From positions 1 through 8,330 of the forward strand of contig CALFYL010000308.1 in the NCBI GenBank assembly GCA_937952135.1: a DNA stretch of 8,330 nt, given 5' to 3'. Below are positions 1 to 6,839 of this stretch, one piece after another. The DNA comes from an uncultured Planctomycetia bacterium. Lineage in GTDB: Bacteria > Planctomycetota > UBA1135 > GCA-002686595. The notes beneath the pieces are model-generated. The model did no database searches. It was not told where the DNA came from and was given only the letters and a program-made list of their open reading frames with translations. The position numbers and the translations under genes were made by a program. Position 1 is the stretch's first letter; each line of letters starts with the position of its first letter.

Positions 1-1831
1 CGCCGAACACGGGCATGCGCGTCGCGACGTACGGACGCACGCCACGCCCCGTGCGCAGCAACGTGTCGAGCGCCTCGCGCCGCAACTTGCCGCCGACGCC
101 GTCGAGGTGCGGTGGCAACCGGCCTTCGTCGCCCAAGTCCACTTCGCGCGTGGGCCGAAAGTACTCGCGGCGCAGTTCGTCGGGGCCGCCTCGGCCGCCG
201 CGCGCATGGCACGCGTAGCACGAGAGCCGCTCGAGCGTGGCGTGAAGTTCGTCGCGCGGCTCGCGCGGCGCGCCGAGCGCGTCGAACTCGAGCAGCAGCG
301 TGCGCAGCGCCATGCGTTCGCGGTCGTCGAAGTCGAAATGCGGAGCTCCGTGGCGCGGCGTCGCGCTCAAGCAGCCTTGATCGAGCGCGCCGCGGAGCCG
401 CGCGAGCGTCGGCGGCCGCAGCGGCGCGGTGCGTGCTTCGCGGCCTTCGATCGCGTGGCACGCGCCGCAACCCAGGCGCGCGAACTCGACGCGGCCGCGC
501 TCGACCTTGCGCTCGTCGAGCTCGAACGAGCTGGGCGCCGGCTCGAAGCGCAGACCCGCGTGGACGACGGCCTCGGGCGGCAGCGGCGCGAACTCCGCGC
601 CGGGCAACTTCCACTTCAGCGCGAGCTCCTCGCCGCCCTGGTTCTCGAAGTAGTGCAGCTCGAACGCGTGCCGGCCGCTCTCGAGCCACAGCGAGGCCGT
701 GAACTCCGCCGGCGCCTGGTCGTGCCACTCGTCGATCAGAAGCTGGTCGTCGACCGTGAGCCGCACGCCGTCGTCCGAGCGCGTCTTCAACTCGACCTGC
801 CCGCTGACGGGAACGTCCACGAAGGCGCGGAAGCGGTAGCCGAAGCGATCGGCGCGATGGCCCTCGGGGAGCTCGTCGAGCGCCGCGTGGGTCTCGGTGC
901 GCAGCGGCTCGAGCGCGGCGAACACCGGCGGGGCGGCGTCGAACTCGAAGTAGTGCGCCTCCCAACCGGGAACCCAGGCCATCTGTTTCGAATCGCACTG
1001 CCCGCGGAGCAAGTAGGTCGCGATGGCGGTCGCCTCGCGCTCGCTCAGATTCATCGACGGCATGCGGCCCGAAGGCCGCGCCGCGAGCGGATCGACGAGA
1101 AAACTCGCGAGCGCGCCGACGCTCGTGTCGAAGGCGGGCGCGCCGAGATCGGCGGCGACGCTCGGCGCGAGCGCGTGCTCGGGATCGAAGTCCCAGGTCG
1201 GCGCCGCGAGGTCCTCGAGCGACTCCTGCGGCTCGTGGCAGGCGACACAACCCACCGAATGGAACAGCTTGCGGCCGCTCTCGAGGGTGCGCAGATCGAC
1301 GGCGCCCGGCTCGGGACGCAACGGGCCGCCCTGCGCCGCGAGGTAGTGCACGAGCACGTCGAGCGTGCTCTCGCGCTCGCGCTCGGGCAGCGCCGCGAGC
1401 AGATCCGGCATCGCCGTGCCCGGTTTCGCGGCGTGCGGATCGCTCAGCCACTTGCGCAAGCCCTCGGGCGTCTTGCGCGCGCCGACGTTGTCGAGCCGCG
1501 GAGCTTCCTCCGGCGCGATGCGCTGCGCCGACTCCGCCGCGTGGCACGCCGTGCAGCGCGCACGCGAGGCGTTCAGCTCCGCTTCGAGCCGCGTCGCTTC
1601 GTCGAAGCCCGACAGCACGATCGGGTCGCCCTCGACACTCACGATCGAACAGGCGCCGATCGAACCCGCGCCGAGCGCCGCGCTCACCACGAGCCAAGTT
1701 GCGAGCTGTTCGCGCCGCCACAGTCGCCCACGAGCTGCTGCGAAGCTCGAGCGCGTCAAGCGAGTCCCTCGCTTCGGCAACTTCGCAACACGGGGACGCC
1801 ACGGCGGTTCGCGAGTTTCATGACCGCCCAT
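1..1831 (-). CDS. Multihaem c-type cytochrome with central PA14 domain (C-terminus off the left edge)
   Basis: Probable exported electron-transfer protein; 610 codons are visible from ATG 1831 with no stop before the edge. Four CXXCH haem-attachment motifs lie in one frame: CTACH at residue 93, CVACH at 195, CGACH at 455 and CYACH at 538. Met141, Met257 (RMPSM) and Met606 (RMPVFG) sit where distal haem ligands are expected. Residues about 290-411 are a PA14 domain, shown by RFRAFVDVPVSG, RSDDGVRLTVDD, SGRHAFELHYFE and LKWKLPG; in this family the domain is a beta-barrel often linked to carbohydrate binding. A hydrophobic stretch at residues 43-60 ending in IGAC-61 could be a signal anchor or an atypical lipobox, so export is inferred. 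It is preceded by about 40 basic residues and no Shine-Dalgarno is seen, so the start is uncertain. Cytochrome/PA14 fusions are typical of Planctomycetota. The partner enzyme is unknown. Confidence 0.9.
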   Translation of the reverse strand, partial: MGGHETREPPWRPRVAKLPKRGTRLTRSSFAAARGRLWRREQLATWLVVSAALGAGSIGACSIVSVEGDPIVLSGFDEATRLEAELNASRARCTACHAAESAQRIAPEEAPRLDNVGARKTPEGLRKWLSDPHAAKPGTAMPDLLAALPERERESTLDVLVHYLAAQGGPLRPEPGAVDLRTLESGRKLFHSVGCVACHEPQESLEDLAAPTWDFDPEHALAPSVAADLGAPAFDTSVGALASFLVDPLAARPSGRMPSMNLSEREATAIATYLLRGQCDSKQMAWVPGWEAHYFEFDAAPPVFAALEPLRTETHAALDELPEGHRADRFGYRFRAFVDVPVSGQVELKTRSDDGVRLTVDDQLLIDEWHDQAPAEFTASLWLESGRHAFELHYFENQGGEELALKWKLPGAEFAPLPPEAVVHAGLRFEPAPSSFELDERKVERGRVEFARLGCGACHAIEGREARTAPLRPPTLARLRGALDQGCLSATPRHGAPHFDFDDRERMALRTLLLEFDALGAPREPRDELHATLERLSCYACHARGGRGGPDELRREYFRPTREVDLGDEGRLPPHLDGVGGKLRREALDTLLRTGRGVRPYVATRMPVFG

Positions 1832-1941
1832 TAGACGCGCTCGACGCCGCGCGCCAAGGGTGCGAGGCGGCGCGGCGCAGCGAGAAAAAGTCCTCGTGGT
1901 CGCGCGGCGCCGAAGAAAGTCCCGCGTGCGAGTGCGGGCGG

Positions 1942-1947
1942 TACTAT
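1942..1947 (+). promoter_or_regulatory. Possible -10 element (TACTAT) of a leaderless transcript
   Basis: TACTAT matches four of six bases of the sigma-70 -10 consensus and ends six bases before the ATG at 1954. A transcript would then start at or next to the A of the start codon. No Shine-Dalgarno precedes this ATG, which fits leaderless translation. No convincing -35 hexamer is seen around 1919-1924. The 122-bp gap separates divergent genes, so promoters for both must lie here. Confidence 0.25.
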
Positions 1948-1953
1948 CGCGGC

Positions 1954-3627
1954 ATGAGGCGGGCGGTGATCGTGGCGGTGCTCGTCGGTGTCGCAGCGCT
2001 GCTTTGGATCCTGTTCGGGGAGCGGCCTGCGACGAACGAGAGCGCCGCGCGGCCCGAAGCGGCGCGCGAGGTCGAAGCGGACCGAGTCGCGCCGGAGCTG
2101 GAGCTCGAAGAGGAGGCGGCGACGCGCGAGCCGTCCGTCGAGCGCGAGGAAGCGAAGAGTTCGCCGCGGGCGAACAGCGCTTCGCCGCGTGCTCCTGCGC
2201 ACTACGTCGGCAAGCTCGTGAACGGCGCCGGCGGCGACCCGCCGCGAAAAGGCGTCGAAGTGCGCTTCGAACTCGGCGAACGCCGCGAACGGGCCGAATT
2301 CGACGCCGAAACCGCGAGTTTCCGCGCCAACGCGCTCGTCCCGGGACAGTGGAAGCTCGAGATCCGCGCCGAGGGCTTCCACGAGCTCCGCACGAGCGTT
2401 CGCATCGACGCCGAGCCGAGCGAGGACACATTCAAGCTGTGGCCGACGACGTGGATCGTCGTGCGCGCGAAGACGCTCGATGGCGCGCCGTACGGCGCAC
2501 TCGCGACCGCCCTGGGACTCGAGCCGGCCGACGTTTTCGAGGAGGGCTTTCGCGTGTGGCGCTCGAGCGCGCCGCCGGAGAACGAGGAAACGTGGCCTGC
2601 GACGCCGCCGCTCGCGCCGGATGCGAGCTTTTCGCGCGCGAGCTCGCACTACGAGCGCCATCGCATGGACGCGCGCGATGTGGCGCGCGTGCGGCGCGAG
2701 GCCGGCGCGACGACCTGGATCGCGCTCGCGTTCCATTCGCGCTTTTGCGGCTGGGCGGAAGTGCCGGGAAACGTGAACGCGGTCGAGTTCGAGCTCGCCG
2801 CCGCGGACGTGACCGACCAGCTCGGCTCGCTCGAGTTCTGCGCCGTCGACGCCCACAGCGAGGCGCCGCTTCCCGACGCGCGCGGCTGGCTCAACGCGGA
2901 AGTCTCGGGGCTGCGCCGGCCGGACACGGACAAGCTCCGCGCGGACGAACTCGGCTGCTTCAGCGTGAAGCCGCTGCTGCCGGGCGAGTACGACTTCGCC
3001 GTGACCGCCCCGGGCCGCGCCGAGCACCTCCAGCGCATTCTGATCGCGCCCGGTCAACGCGTCGACCTCGGCGAGATCCCGCTCGAGCTCGCGCAGCCGC
3101 TCGAGATCCACGTCGTCGACGAGAACGGCGCGCCGGCGCAGGTGATGGTCCAGCTCGGCGCGTGGCGCGCGGGGGCGTGGGTCGAGGACTGCGTCACACC
3201 GCATGCGTTCACGACCGACGGCAAGGGCCTCGTGCGCGTCTCGATGCCCGCCGTGAAAACCGTCGTCTCGGCTCAACCGCTCGCACCTCCTCCCGCTGGC
3301 CGCGGGCGCCCCGACCCGCGGGGTCGCGCGACCGTCACGGTCTTCGATCCAAGCTCGCGCGCGACGCGCCTCGACATCGCGCTCGAGAAGCTGCACGCCG
3401 TGGAGCTCGTGCTGCCGAACGCGATCGAATCCGCGGTCACGGTGCGCGTGCTCGACGAGTTCGAGATCGCGATCGCGCGCCAAAAGTCGTCCAAGGGCAG
3501 CTACTCGTTCCTGCTCGCCGAGGGCGAATGGCGCGCACAGTTCGTGGACGCCTTCGACGCCGAACTCGCGCGCTACTCCTTCCGCGTGCCTCCCGGCGGC
3601 CCCCAGCGCCCGATCGTATTGGAGTAG
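1954..3627 (+). CDS. Membrane-anchored protein with carboxypeptidase-regulatory-like (beta-sandwich) domains
   Basis: The product is 557 residues. Residues 3-21 form one hydrophobic helix after MRR, a signal anchor that would place the rest outside the cytoplasm. Residues 23-80 are a Glu/Ala/Arg-rich, probably disordered linker. At about 84-160 is a prealbumin-like module (VPGQWKLEIRAEGF). A clearer CarboxypepD_reg-like module at about 290-376 carries LGCFSVKPLLPGEYDFAVTA, the usual 'pattern then LPPG-Y' strand turn. A third sandwich follows at about 382-445 (LEIHVVDENGAP). No catalytic motif is visible, so the role is probably structural or adhesive; this is inferred from the domain type. 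The ATG at 1954 is chosen because the hydrophobic anchor follows at once; the frame stays open upstream but that part reads as non-coding. No Shine-Dalgarno is seen. The small putative selenoprotein gene follows 72 bp downstream on the same strand. Confidence 0.85.
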   Translation: MRRAVIVAVLVGVAALLWILFGERPATNESAARPEAAREVEADRVAPELELEEEAATREPSVEREEAKSSPRANSASPRAPAHYVGKLVNGAGGDPPRKGVEVRFELGERRERAEFDAETASFRANALVPGQWKLEIRAEGFHELRTSVRIDAEPSEDTFKLWPTTWIVVRAKTLDGAPYGALATALGLEPADVFEEGFRVWRSSAPPENEETWPATPPLAPDASFSRASSHYERHRMDARDVARVRREAGATTWIALAFHSRFCGWAEVPGNVNAVEFELAAADVTDQLGSLEFCAVDAHSEAPLPDARGWLNAEVSGLRRPDTDKLRADELGCFSVKPLLPGEYDFAVTAPGRAEHLQRILIAPGQRVDLGEIPLELAQPLEIHVVDENGAPAQVMVQLGAWRAGAWVEDCVTPHAFTTDGKGLVRVSMPAVKTVVSAQPLAPPPAGRGRPDPRGRATVTVFDPSSRATRLDIALEKLHAVELVLPNAIESAVTVRVLDEFEIAIARQKSSKGSYSFLLAEGEWRAQFVDAFDAELARYSFRVPPGGPQRPIVLE

Positions 3628-3684
3628 CCCGCGGCGCTTGTCCGATACCTCGCCCGGGACGAAGATCCCCCTCACGAACTCACC

Positions 3685-3690
3685 GGGGAG
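3685..3690 (+). promoter_or_regulatory. Ribosome binding site GGGGAG for the 3700 gene
   Basis: GGGGAG lies nine bases before the ATG at 3700, a normal Shine-Dalgarno spacing. It fixes the start of a reading frame that gene callers would reject because of the TGA at codon 29. Such a clear site is notable because several neighbouring genes have none. Confidence 0.65.
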
Positions 3691-3699
3691 AATCAACGC

Positions 3700-3966
3700 A
3701 TGGGACTCACGCTTTCGAACAAGCTCGCGCTTCTCGCGGGACTCGCCGCACCCGGCGGCTTCTGGATGGCCGCCGCAGCCTGTTGAGGCGACCCCAAGCG
3801 GATGCTCGGTCTGGGCATCGGAATGGTCGGAACGGTCGCCGTGGCGAACTTCGCGAACGAAGCGCGCGCCGCCGGCATCGGCCTGTGGGCGTGGGTCGCG
3901 ACCGGCCTCGCCGCTCTGGACGCGCTCGGCGCCTTCGCGGTGTTGTTCGGGGTGTTCCCGGCCTGA
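3700..3966 (+). CDS. Candidate selenoprotein: 88-residue three-helix membrane protein with a Cys-Sec pair (in-frame TGA at codon 29)
   Basis: Read from ATG 3700, the frame meets TGA at 3784-3786 and continues 59 codons to a second TGA at 3964. Coding character persists on both sides: about 75% of third positions are G or C before the TGA and about 92% after it. Reading TGA as selenocysteine gives 88 residues with hydrophobic segments at about 9-28, 36-52 and 60-86. Cys28-Sec29 ends the first helix, followed by GDPKRM, a basic turn suggesting the pair faces the cytoplasm. A vicinal Cys-Sec pair can form a selenenylsulfide; the local ACUG resembles the C-terminal GCUG of mammalian thioredoxin reductase, but as an analogy only. 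A SECIS-like hairpin begins three bases after the TGA. I do not recognise the family and assign no substrate. Alternatives are a nonsense mutation, a sequencing error, or a 28-codon peptide plus a second ORF from ATG 3802, which has no good ribosome binding site. Confidence 0.62.
3784..3829 (+). promoter_or_regulatory. Putative bacterial SECIS element (TGA plus downstream hairpin with GGUCU loop)
   Basis: The upper stem is GATGCTC (3801-3807) paired with GGGCATC (3813-3819), seven pairs including one G-U, closed on the loop GGTCT (3808-3812). A lower stem, CGACC (3789-3793) with GGTCG (3825-3829), adds five perfect pairs across an internal loop. The GGU of the loop starts 21 bases after the TGA, inside the range accepted for bacterial SECIS elements. 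From memory, the E. coli fdhF SECIS also presents GGUCU at its tip, 18 bases after its UGA, where SelB contacts the G and U. The codon supplying this GGU is one of only five among the 59 downstream codons that do not end in G or C, as expected if the RNA structure is under selection. Confidence 0.6.
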
Positions 3967-3978
3967 GCAAGCGGCCCG

Positions 3979-4037
3979 GGAGCTGATGCGCCAGCTCCAT
4001 CTCGCGACCTGGAGAATCGGAGCCCGACCTTCAGGTC
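3979..4037. terminator. Hairpins in the convergent gap, possible two-way terminator
   Basis: GGAGCTG (3979-3985) pairs with CAGCTCC (3992-3998) around a six-base loop, 12 bases after the stop at 3966. A second possible stem joins GACCTG (4006-4011) to CAGGTC (4032-4037), ending just before the minus-strand stop at 4041; shorter alternative pairings overlap it. Neither has a T-run. Position between convergent genes is the main support. Confidence 0.35.
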
Positions 4038-4040
4038 CGA

Positions 4041-6731
4041 CTACAGCCCCGCGAATGCGCGCAGTTCCGCTTCGTGCGCGATGAGCGCGTCCTGCAGTGC
4101 GGCGATGACCTTCGGCGTCAGCCGGTTCGCGACCAGCGCGCGCTTGAAGTCCTCGTGCGCGGCGCGCACGGGTGCGCACTCGCCGTCGACGAGGAACGCA
4201 ACGAGCAGGCCCGCTTCGTTCAGGAGCTTGCGGCTCGCGTCGCGGCGGTCGGCGTCGAGCTGGAAGGCGAAGATGTCGGCGAGGCTGTCGAGCTCGCCCA
4301 AGCGTTTCACGTTTTCGAGCGACCACTTGCGCGCCCACCACTCGTCGCCGCCTTCGCCGACCGTCGTGTCGCGGAAGTAGCGCTCGGCGTAGACCGCGCC
4401 GCCGTAGCGCAACCACGCGGGCAACTGCTTCTCGGCCTGGTACGCCGCGTAGTAGTCGGCCTTCGGTCCGCTCGCGAGCGCGGCCTTCACCGCCTTCGGG
4501 CTCGGGTCGAGCGCTTCGACGTACGACAGTCCGCAGGCGAGCCGCGCCGAGTGCACTCCGTAGAGATTGCCGTTCGGCACGTTCGCGTCCCAGTAGCCGA
4601 CGCCGAGACCGCTCTCGGCGCGCCGGCCGTCGCGCGGCGGGAACCAGCTCTCCGCGACGTAACCGTAGTGGATCGTGTAGAGCCGCCCGCCGTGCGTCGC
4701 GCGGCGCCGGCCGTCGACGTCGCCGAAAGCGAAGCGGTCGTACTGCTCCTCTTCGTCGAGCAGCGCCACGCTCAAGGGCAGCAGCGGCTCGACGCCGAAC
4801 ACGCGCCGCAGGTCGTCGAGCGCGCGGCCCATGTGTTCGATCGCGCCGAGCGCGACCGAGCGCTCGCAGGTGGTGTGCAACACGATTTCGTGCGTCGGAA
4901 TGCGCCACATCGAGCCGAGCGCGGCGCGGCGCTGTTCGGCCGTCGCGAGGTCGACCCACTCGCCGTCGACGCGCCACAGGCCGAGGTCGAGCGATTCGAC
5001 TTCGCTCGGCGCGATCCACTCGAAGTCCTGGCGCGCCCAACCCTTCGCGAGCTTCGCTCGGTCTTCGCCGCTCAGCCACTCGCCGGTCGTCGAGTCCTTC
5101 GAAAGCCCCTTCGCGAGCAACGCCACTTCCTCGGGATGCACCCAGCCCGTCTTGCGCTTCACGAAGCCGCGCGTCGGCGCAACCGCGGGATCCTGGCTCT
5201 TCGCGTAGCGCTCGAGCACGGCGCGCGACGAGAACCAACGCTCACCGACGCGTTCGTGGCCGAGCGCCTCGCGCGCCTGGAGATGGTCGGGCTCGATGCG
5301 CAGGAGCTTCGCGAGCGCGCGCTCGGCGGCGAACTCGCGTTGACTCGCTTTCGCCACCAGGTGCAACTCCCACAGCTTCGCCGGGTCGACGCCGGCCGCC
5401 GCGAGGTCCGCGCGCGTCTTCGCGAACTCCTCCGGCGTCGGCGCCGGGCGAGCGCTCACGGGGCGCGGGACGATGTCGACGTCGATGCGCGCGGTGTAGA
5501 CGCAGCGCGTGTCGCTTAGACCTTCGCGCAGCCACTCGAGCGCCGGGCCGAGACTGCGTTGCGCGTTGTAGGTGCGCTCGACGTCGTTGCACACGACTTT
5601 GATCGGCTTGTCGAGGTCGAGCAGCTCGTCGTTCAGATACAGATTGACGCGCCACACGCCGCTGGCGGTGATGCGCACCGAATTCGCCGCGCGGTCGAGC
5701 TCCGCCGTCGCCGTCGAATCGAAGTTGAAAGACGCCGAGCGCATCCAGTACACGCGCGACGGGAACGGCTCGCCGGGGACCATGTTCACCTTCACCGGCG
5801 CACGGCGGCGCGGGTTCTTCTTGGCCCACTCCCAGAGCTCGTCCTCGCCGCCCGTGGGGAGCGCGGTGCAGTGCTCGAAGCCGAGTTGCTTCGCCTGCTC
5901 TTCGAAAGCCTGCGCCTGCGCGCCGCCGCTGATGAGCAGCACGGGCAAGTTCGAGAAGTTCCTCGCACCGAGCTCGCCGGGTTCGCCCGAACGCGTCACG
6001 ACGCCCGCGAAGCGCTGCGGGCTGATGTTCGCCGCTGCGATCGCCGCTGGCGCGCCGCGGCCGCGGCCGACGACGTAGACGCGGTCGAGATCGACGCTGA
6101 AGCGCGCGCTCGCGACCCGCACGACGGTCAGCACGTGCGTCACGCCGCCGGGCCGGCCGGTCACGGCGACGCTCGTCCAATCGGCGAGTTCGCGCGGCAT
6201 CGCCGGTGCGACCACGAGCGCCCCCTCGCGCACCGCCGCGCTCGTCCAGTGCGTGCGCAGGTGGTCGGCGGGCTTCTCGTCGTGGTCGGGGATCGAAACG
6301 ATCAGCGGGTAGCGCTTGGACGCGTCGTAGTCCTTCGGAAGTCGCAGCGCATACTCGAGCCCGCCGTGCGAGAACGCGCCCTCGTGCAAGGTTTCGACGC
6401 GCACGTTGCCGTCGCGCAGCTTCTCGGCGCGCGCTTGCGCGGCGAGTTCGAGCGCGAGGCCGAGGTCGGCGCTCGACTTCAGCGGCGACCAACCCGGCGT
6501 CTTCGCCTGCGCGGCGGCGAGCGCGGTTTGCACGGCGGCGCGCGCTTCGTCGACGGCCGTGTGCTCCGCACGCGCCTTGAAATAGCCTTCGATCGCCTGC
6601 CCGATCGCGACCAACGAGTCGGGGGAGGGCCGCGGCGCCGCGGTGTTCTGTGGCGCGGCCTGTCGAACGGGCGGCGGAGCGGTGAACGGCGCCGTGAAGG
6701 CGAGCAAGACAGTCGAAAGCGCGAGCAACAT
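4041..6731 (-). CDS. Large exported protein: alpha/beta-hydrolase-like (nucleophile lost) plus W-repeats and peptidase-like C-terminal region
   Basis: The product is 896 residues from ATG 6731, chosen because AGGAG lies 11 bases upstream and a signal peptide (MLLALSTVLLAFTAPF) begins at once; GTG 6743 would add four residues. Residues about 115-310 resemble esterase or PHB-depolymerase-like alpha/beta hydrolases (YPLIVSIPDHD, FSVDLDRVYVVG, SPQRFAGVVTRSG). The GxSxG elbow reads GRGRG at 222-226, with Gly at the nucleophile position, and no catalytic Asp or His is evident in the expected segments. Residues about 325-420 form a beta-rich module (VRITASGVWRVNLYLNDEL) that follows such hydrolases. 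Residues about 495-608 contain five Trp-centred repeats. The C-terminal third has a peptidase-MA-like helix (LPAWLRYGGAVYAERYF, 770-786), but the place for HExxH holds HSARL (727-731). It may be a binding or scaffold protein rather than an enzyme; this is inferred. It converges with the selenoprotein candidate. The stop is TAG. Confidence 0.9.
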   Translation of the reverse strand: MLLALSTVLLAFTAPFTAPPPVRQAAPQNTAAPRPSPDSLVAIGQAIEGYFKARAEHTAVDEARAAVQTALAAAQAKTPGWSPLKSSADLGLALELAAQARAEKLRDGNVRVETLHEGAFSHGGLEYALRLPKDYDASKRYPLIVSIPDHDEKPADHLRTHWTSAAVREGALVVAPAMPRELADWTSVAVTGRPGGVTHVLTVVRVASARFSVDLDRVYVVGRGRGAPAAIAAANISPQRFAGVVTRSGEPGELGARNFSNLPVLLISGGAQAQAFEEQAKQLGFEHCTALPTGGEDELWEWAKKNPRRRAPVKVNMVPGEPFPSRVYWMRSASFNFDSTATAELDRAANSVRITASGVWRVNLYLNDELLDLDKPIKVVCNDVERTYNAQRSLGPALEWLREGLSDTRCVYTARIDVDIVPRPVSARPAPTPEEFAKTRADLAAAGVDPAKLWELHLVAKASQREFAAERALAKLLRIEPDHLQAREALGHERVGERWFSSRAVLERYAKSQDPAVAPTRGFVKRKTGWVHPEEVALLAKGLSKDSTTGEWLSGEDRAKLAKGWARQDFEWIAPSEVESLDLGLWRVDGEWVDLATAEQRRAALGSMWRIPTHEIVLHTTCERSVALGAIEHMGRALDDLRRVFGVEPLLPLSVALLDEEEQYDRFAFGDVDGRRRATHGGRLYTIHYGYVAESWFPPRDGRRAESGLGVGYWDANVPNGNLYGVHSARLACGLSYVEALDPSPKAVKAALASGPKADYYAAYQAEKQLPAWLRYGGAVYAERYFRDTTVGEGGDEWWARKWSLENVKRLGELDSLADIFAFQLDADRRDASRKLLNEAGLLVAFLVDGECAPVRAAHEDFKRALVANRLTPKVIAALQDALIAHEAELRAFAGL

Positions 6732-6742
6732 CCCTCGGGGCA

Positions 6743-6747
6743 CTCCT
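6743..6747 (-). promoter_or_regulatory. Ribosome binding site AGGAG that decides the start at 6731
   Basis: AGGAG on the minus strand ends 11 bases before ATG 6731. Its last base overlaps the alternative GTG codon at 6743, and the sequence further upstream has no purine-rich site for that GTG. This favours the ATG start. Confidence 0.55.
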
Positions 6748-6820
6748 GGTCTGGGGAGCGGCGCTAGCGCGCGACGCCGCGCGAAGTCACGTTCTCGTGC
6801 CGTGCTCGCGCGCGGCTGGG

Positions 6821-6834
6821 CGCCCCGCAGGGCG
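6821..6834 (-). terminator. Short GC hairpin after the His-rich gene
   Basis: On the minus strand CGCCC and GGGCG pair around the loop TGCG, a UNCG-type tetraloop closed by C-G, five bases after the stop at 6840. No T-run follows, so intrinsic termination is uncertain. The gap to the 6731 start otherwise shows nothing beyond the ribosome binding site. Confidence 0.3.
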
Positions 6835-6839
6835 GGCGC

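Noticed and set aside
107..1834. 575-codon plus-strand frame opposite the cytochrome gene
   Set aside because: The minus strand carries four CXXCH motifs and a clear PA14 domain in one frame; the plus-strand product is low-complexity Arg/Ala/Glu and reads as a shadow.
3639..3667. TTGTCC with GAAGAT as a promoter for the 3700 gene
   Set aside because: The -35 matches four of six and the -10 only three of six consensus bases, which is not above chance. Co-transcription with the 1954 gene is equally likely.
3700..3786. A 28-residue peptide ending at TGA 3784
   Set aside because: Possible, but it ignores 59 further in-frame codons with strong bias, continued membrane segments and a SECIS-like hairpin. 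I keep it as the null hypothesis.
3784..3786. TGA read as tryptophan (alternative genetic code)
   Set aside because: TGA ends three of the genes here, TGG is used for Trp throughout, and the GC-rich composition is the opposite of genomes that reassigned TGA.
3775..3790. Similarity of the Cys-Sec pair in a helix to the vicinal Cys pairs of MerT/MerF mercury transporters
   Set aside because: Only the paired chalcogen residues in a short hydrophobic protein are shared. The flanking residues differ and no mer genes are nearby.
3638..4084. 148-codon plus-strand frame from a TTG overlapping the selenoprotein candidate
   Set aside because: It has no ribosome binding site, no hydrophobic or domain pattern, and runs into the 3' end of the convergent gene. 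A gene caller might prefer it only because the true frame has an internal TGA.
1831..5238. Very long open frame (1135 codons) on the minus strand across two other genes
   Set aside because: It is antisense to the 1954 gene and in a different frame from the 4041-6731 gene. The product is Arg/Ala-rich with no domain sense, an effect of high GC that removes stop codons.
4074..6767. Two long plus-strand frames (481 and 402 codons) opposite the 4041-6731 gene
   Set aside because: Both are Arg-rich translations antisense to a gene with signal peptide, domains and Shine-Dalgarno; no independent start signals.
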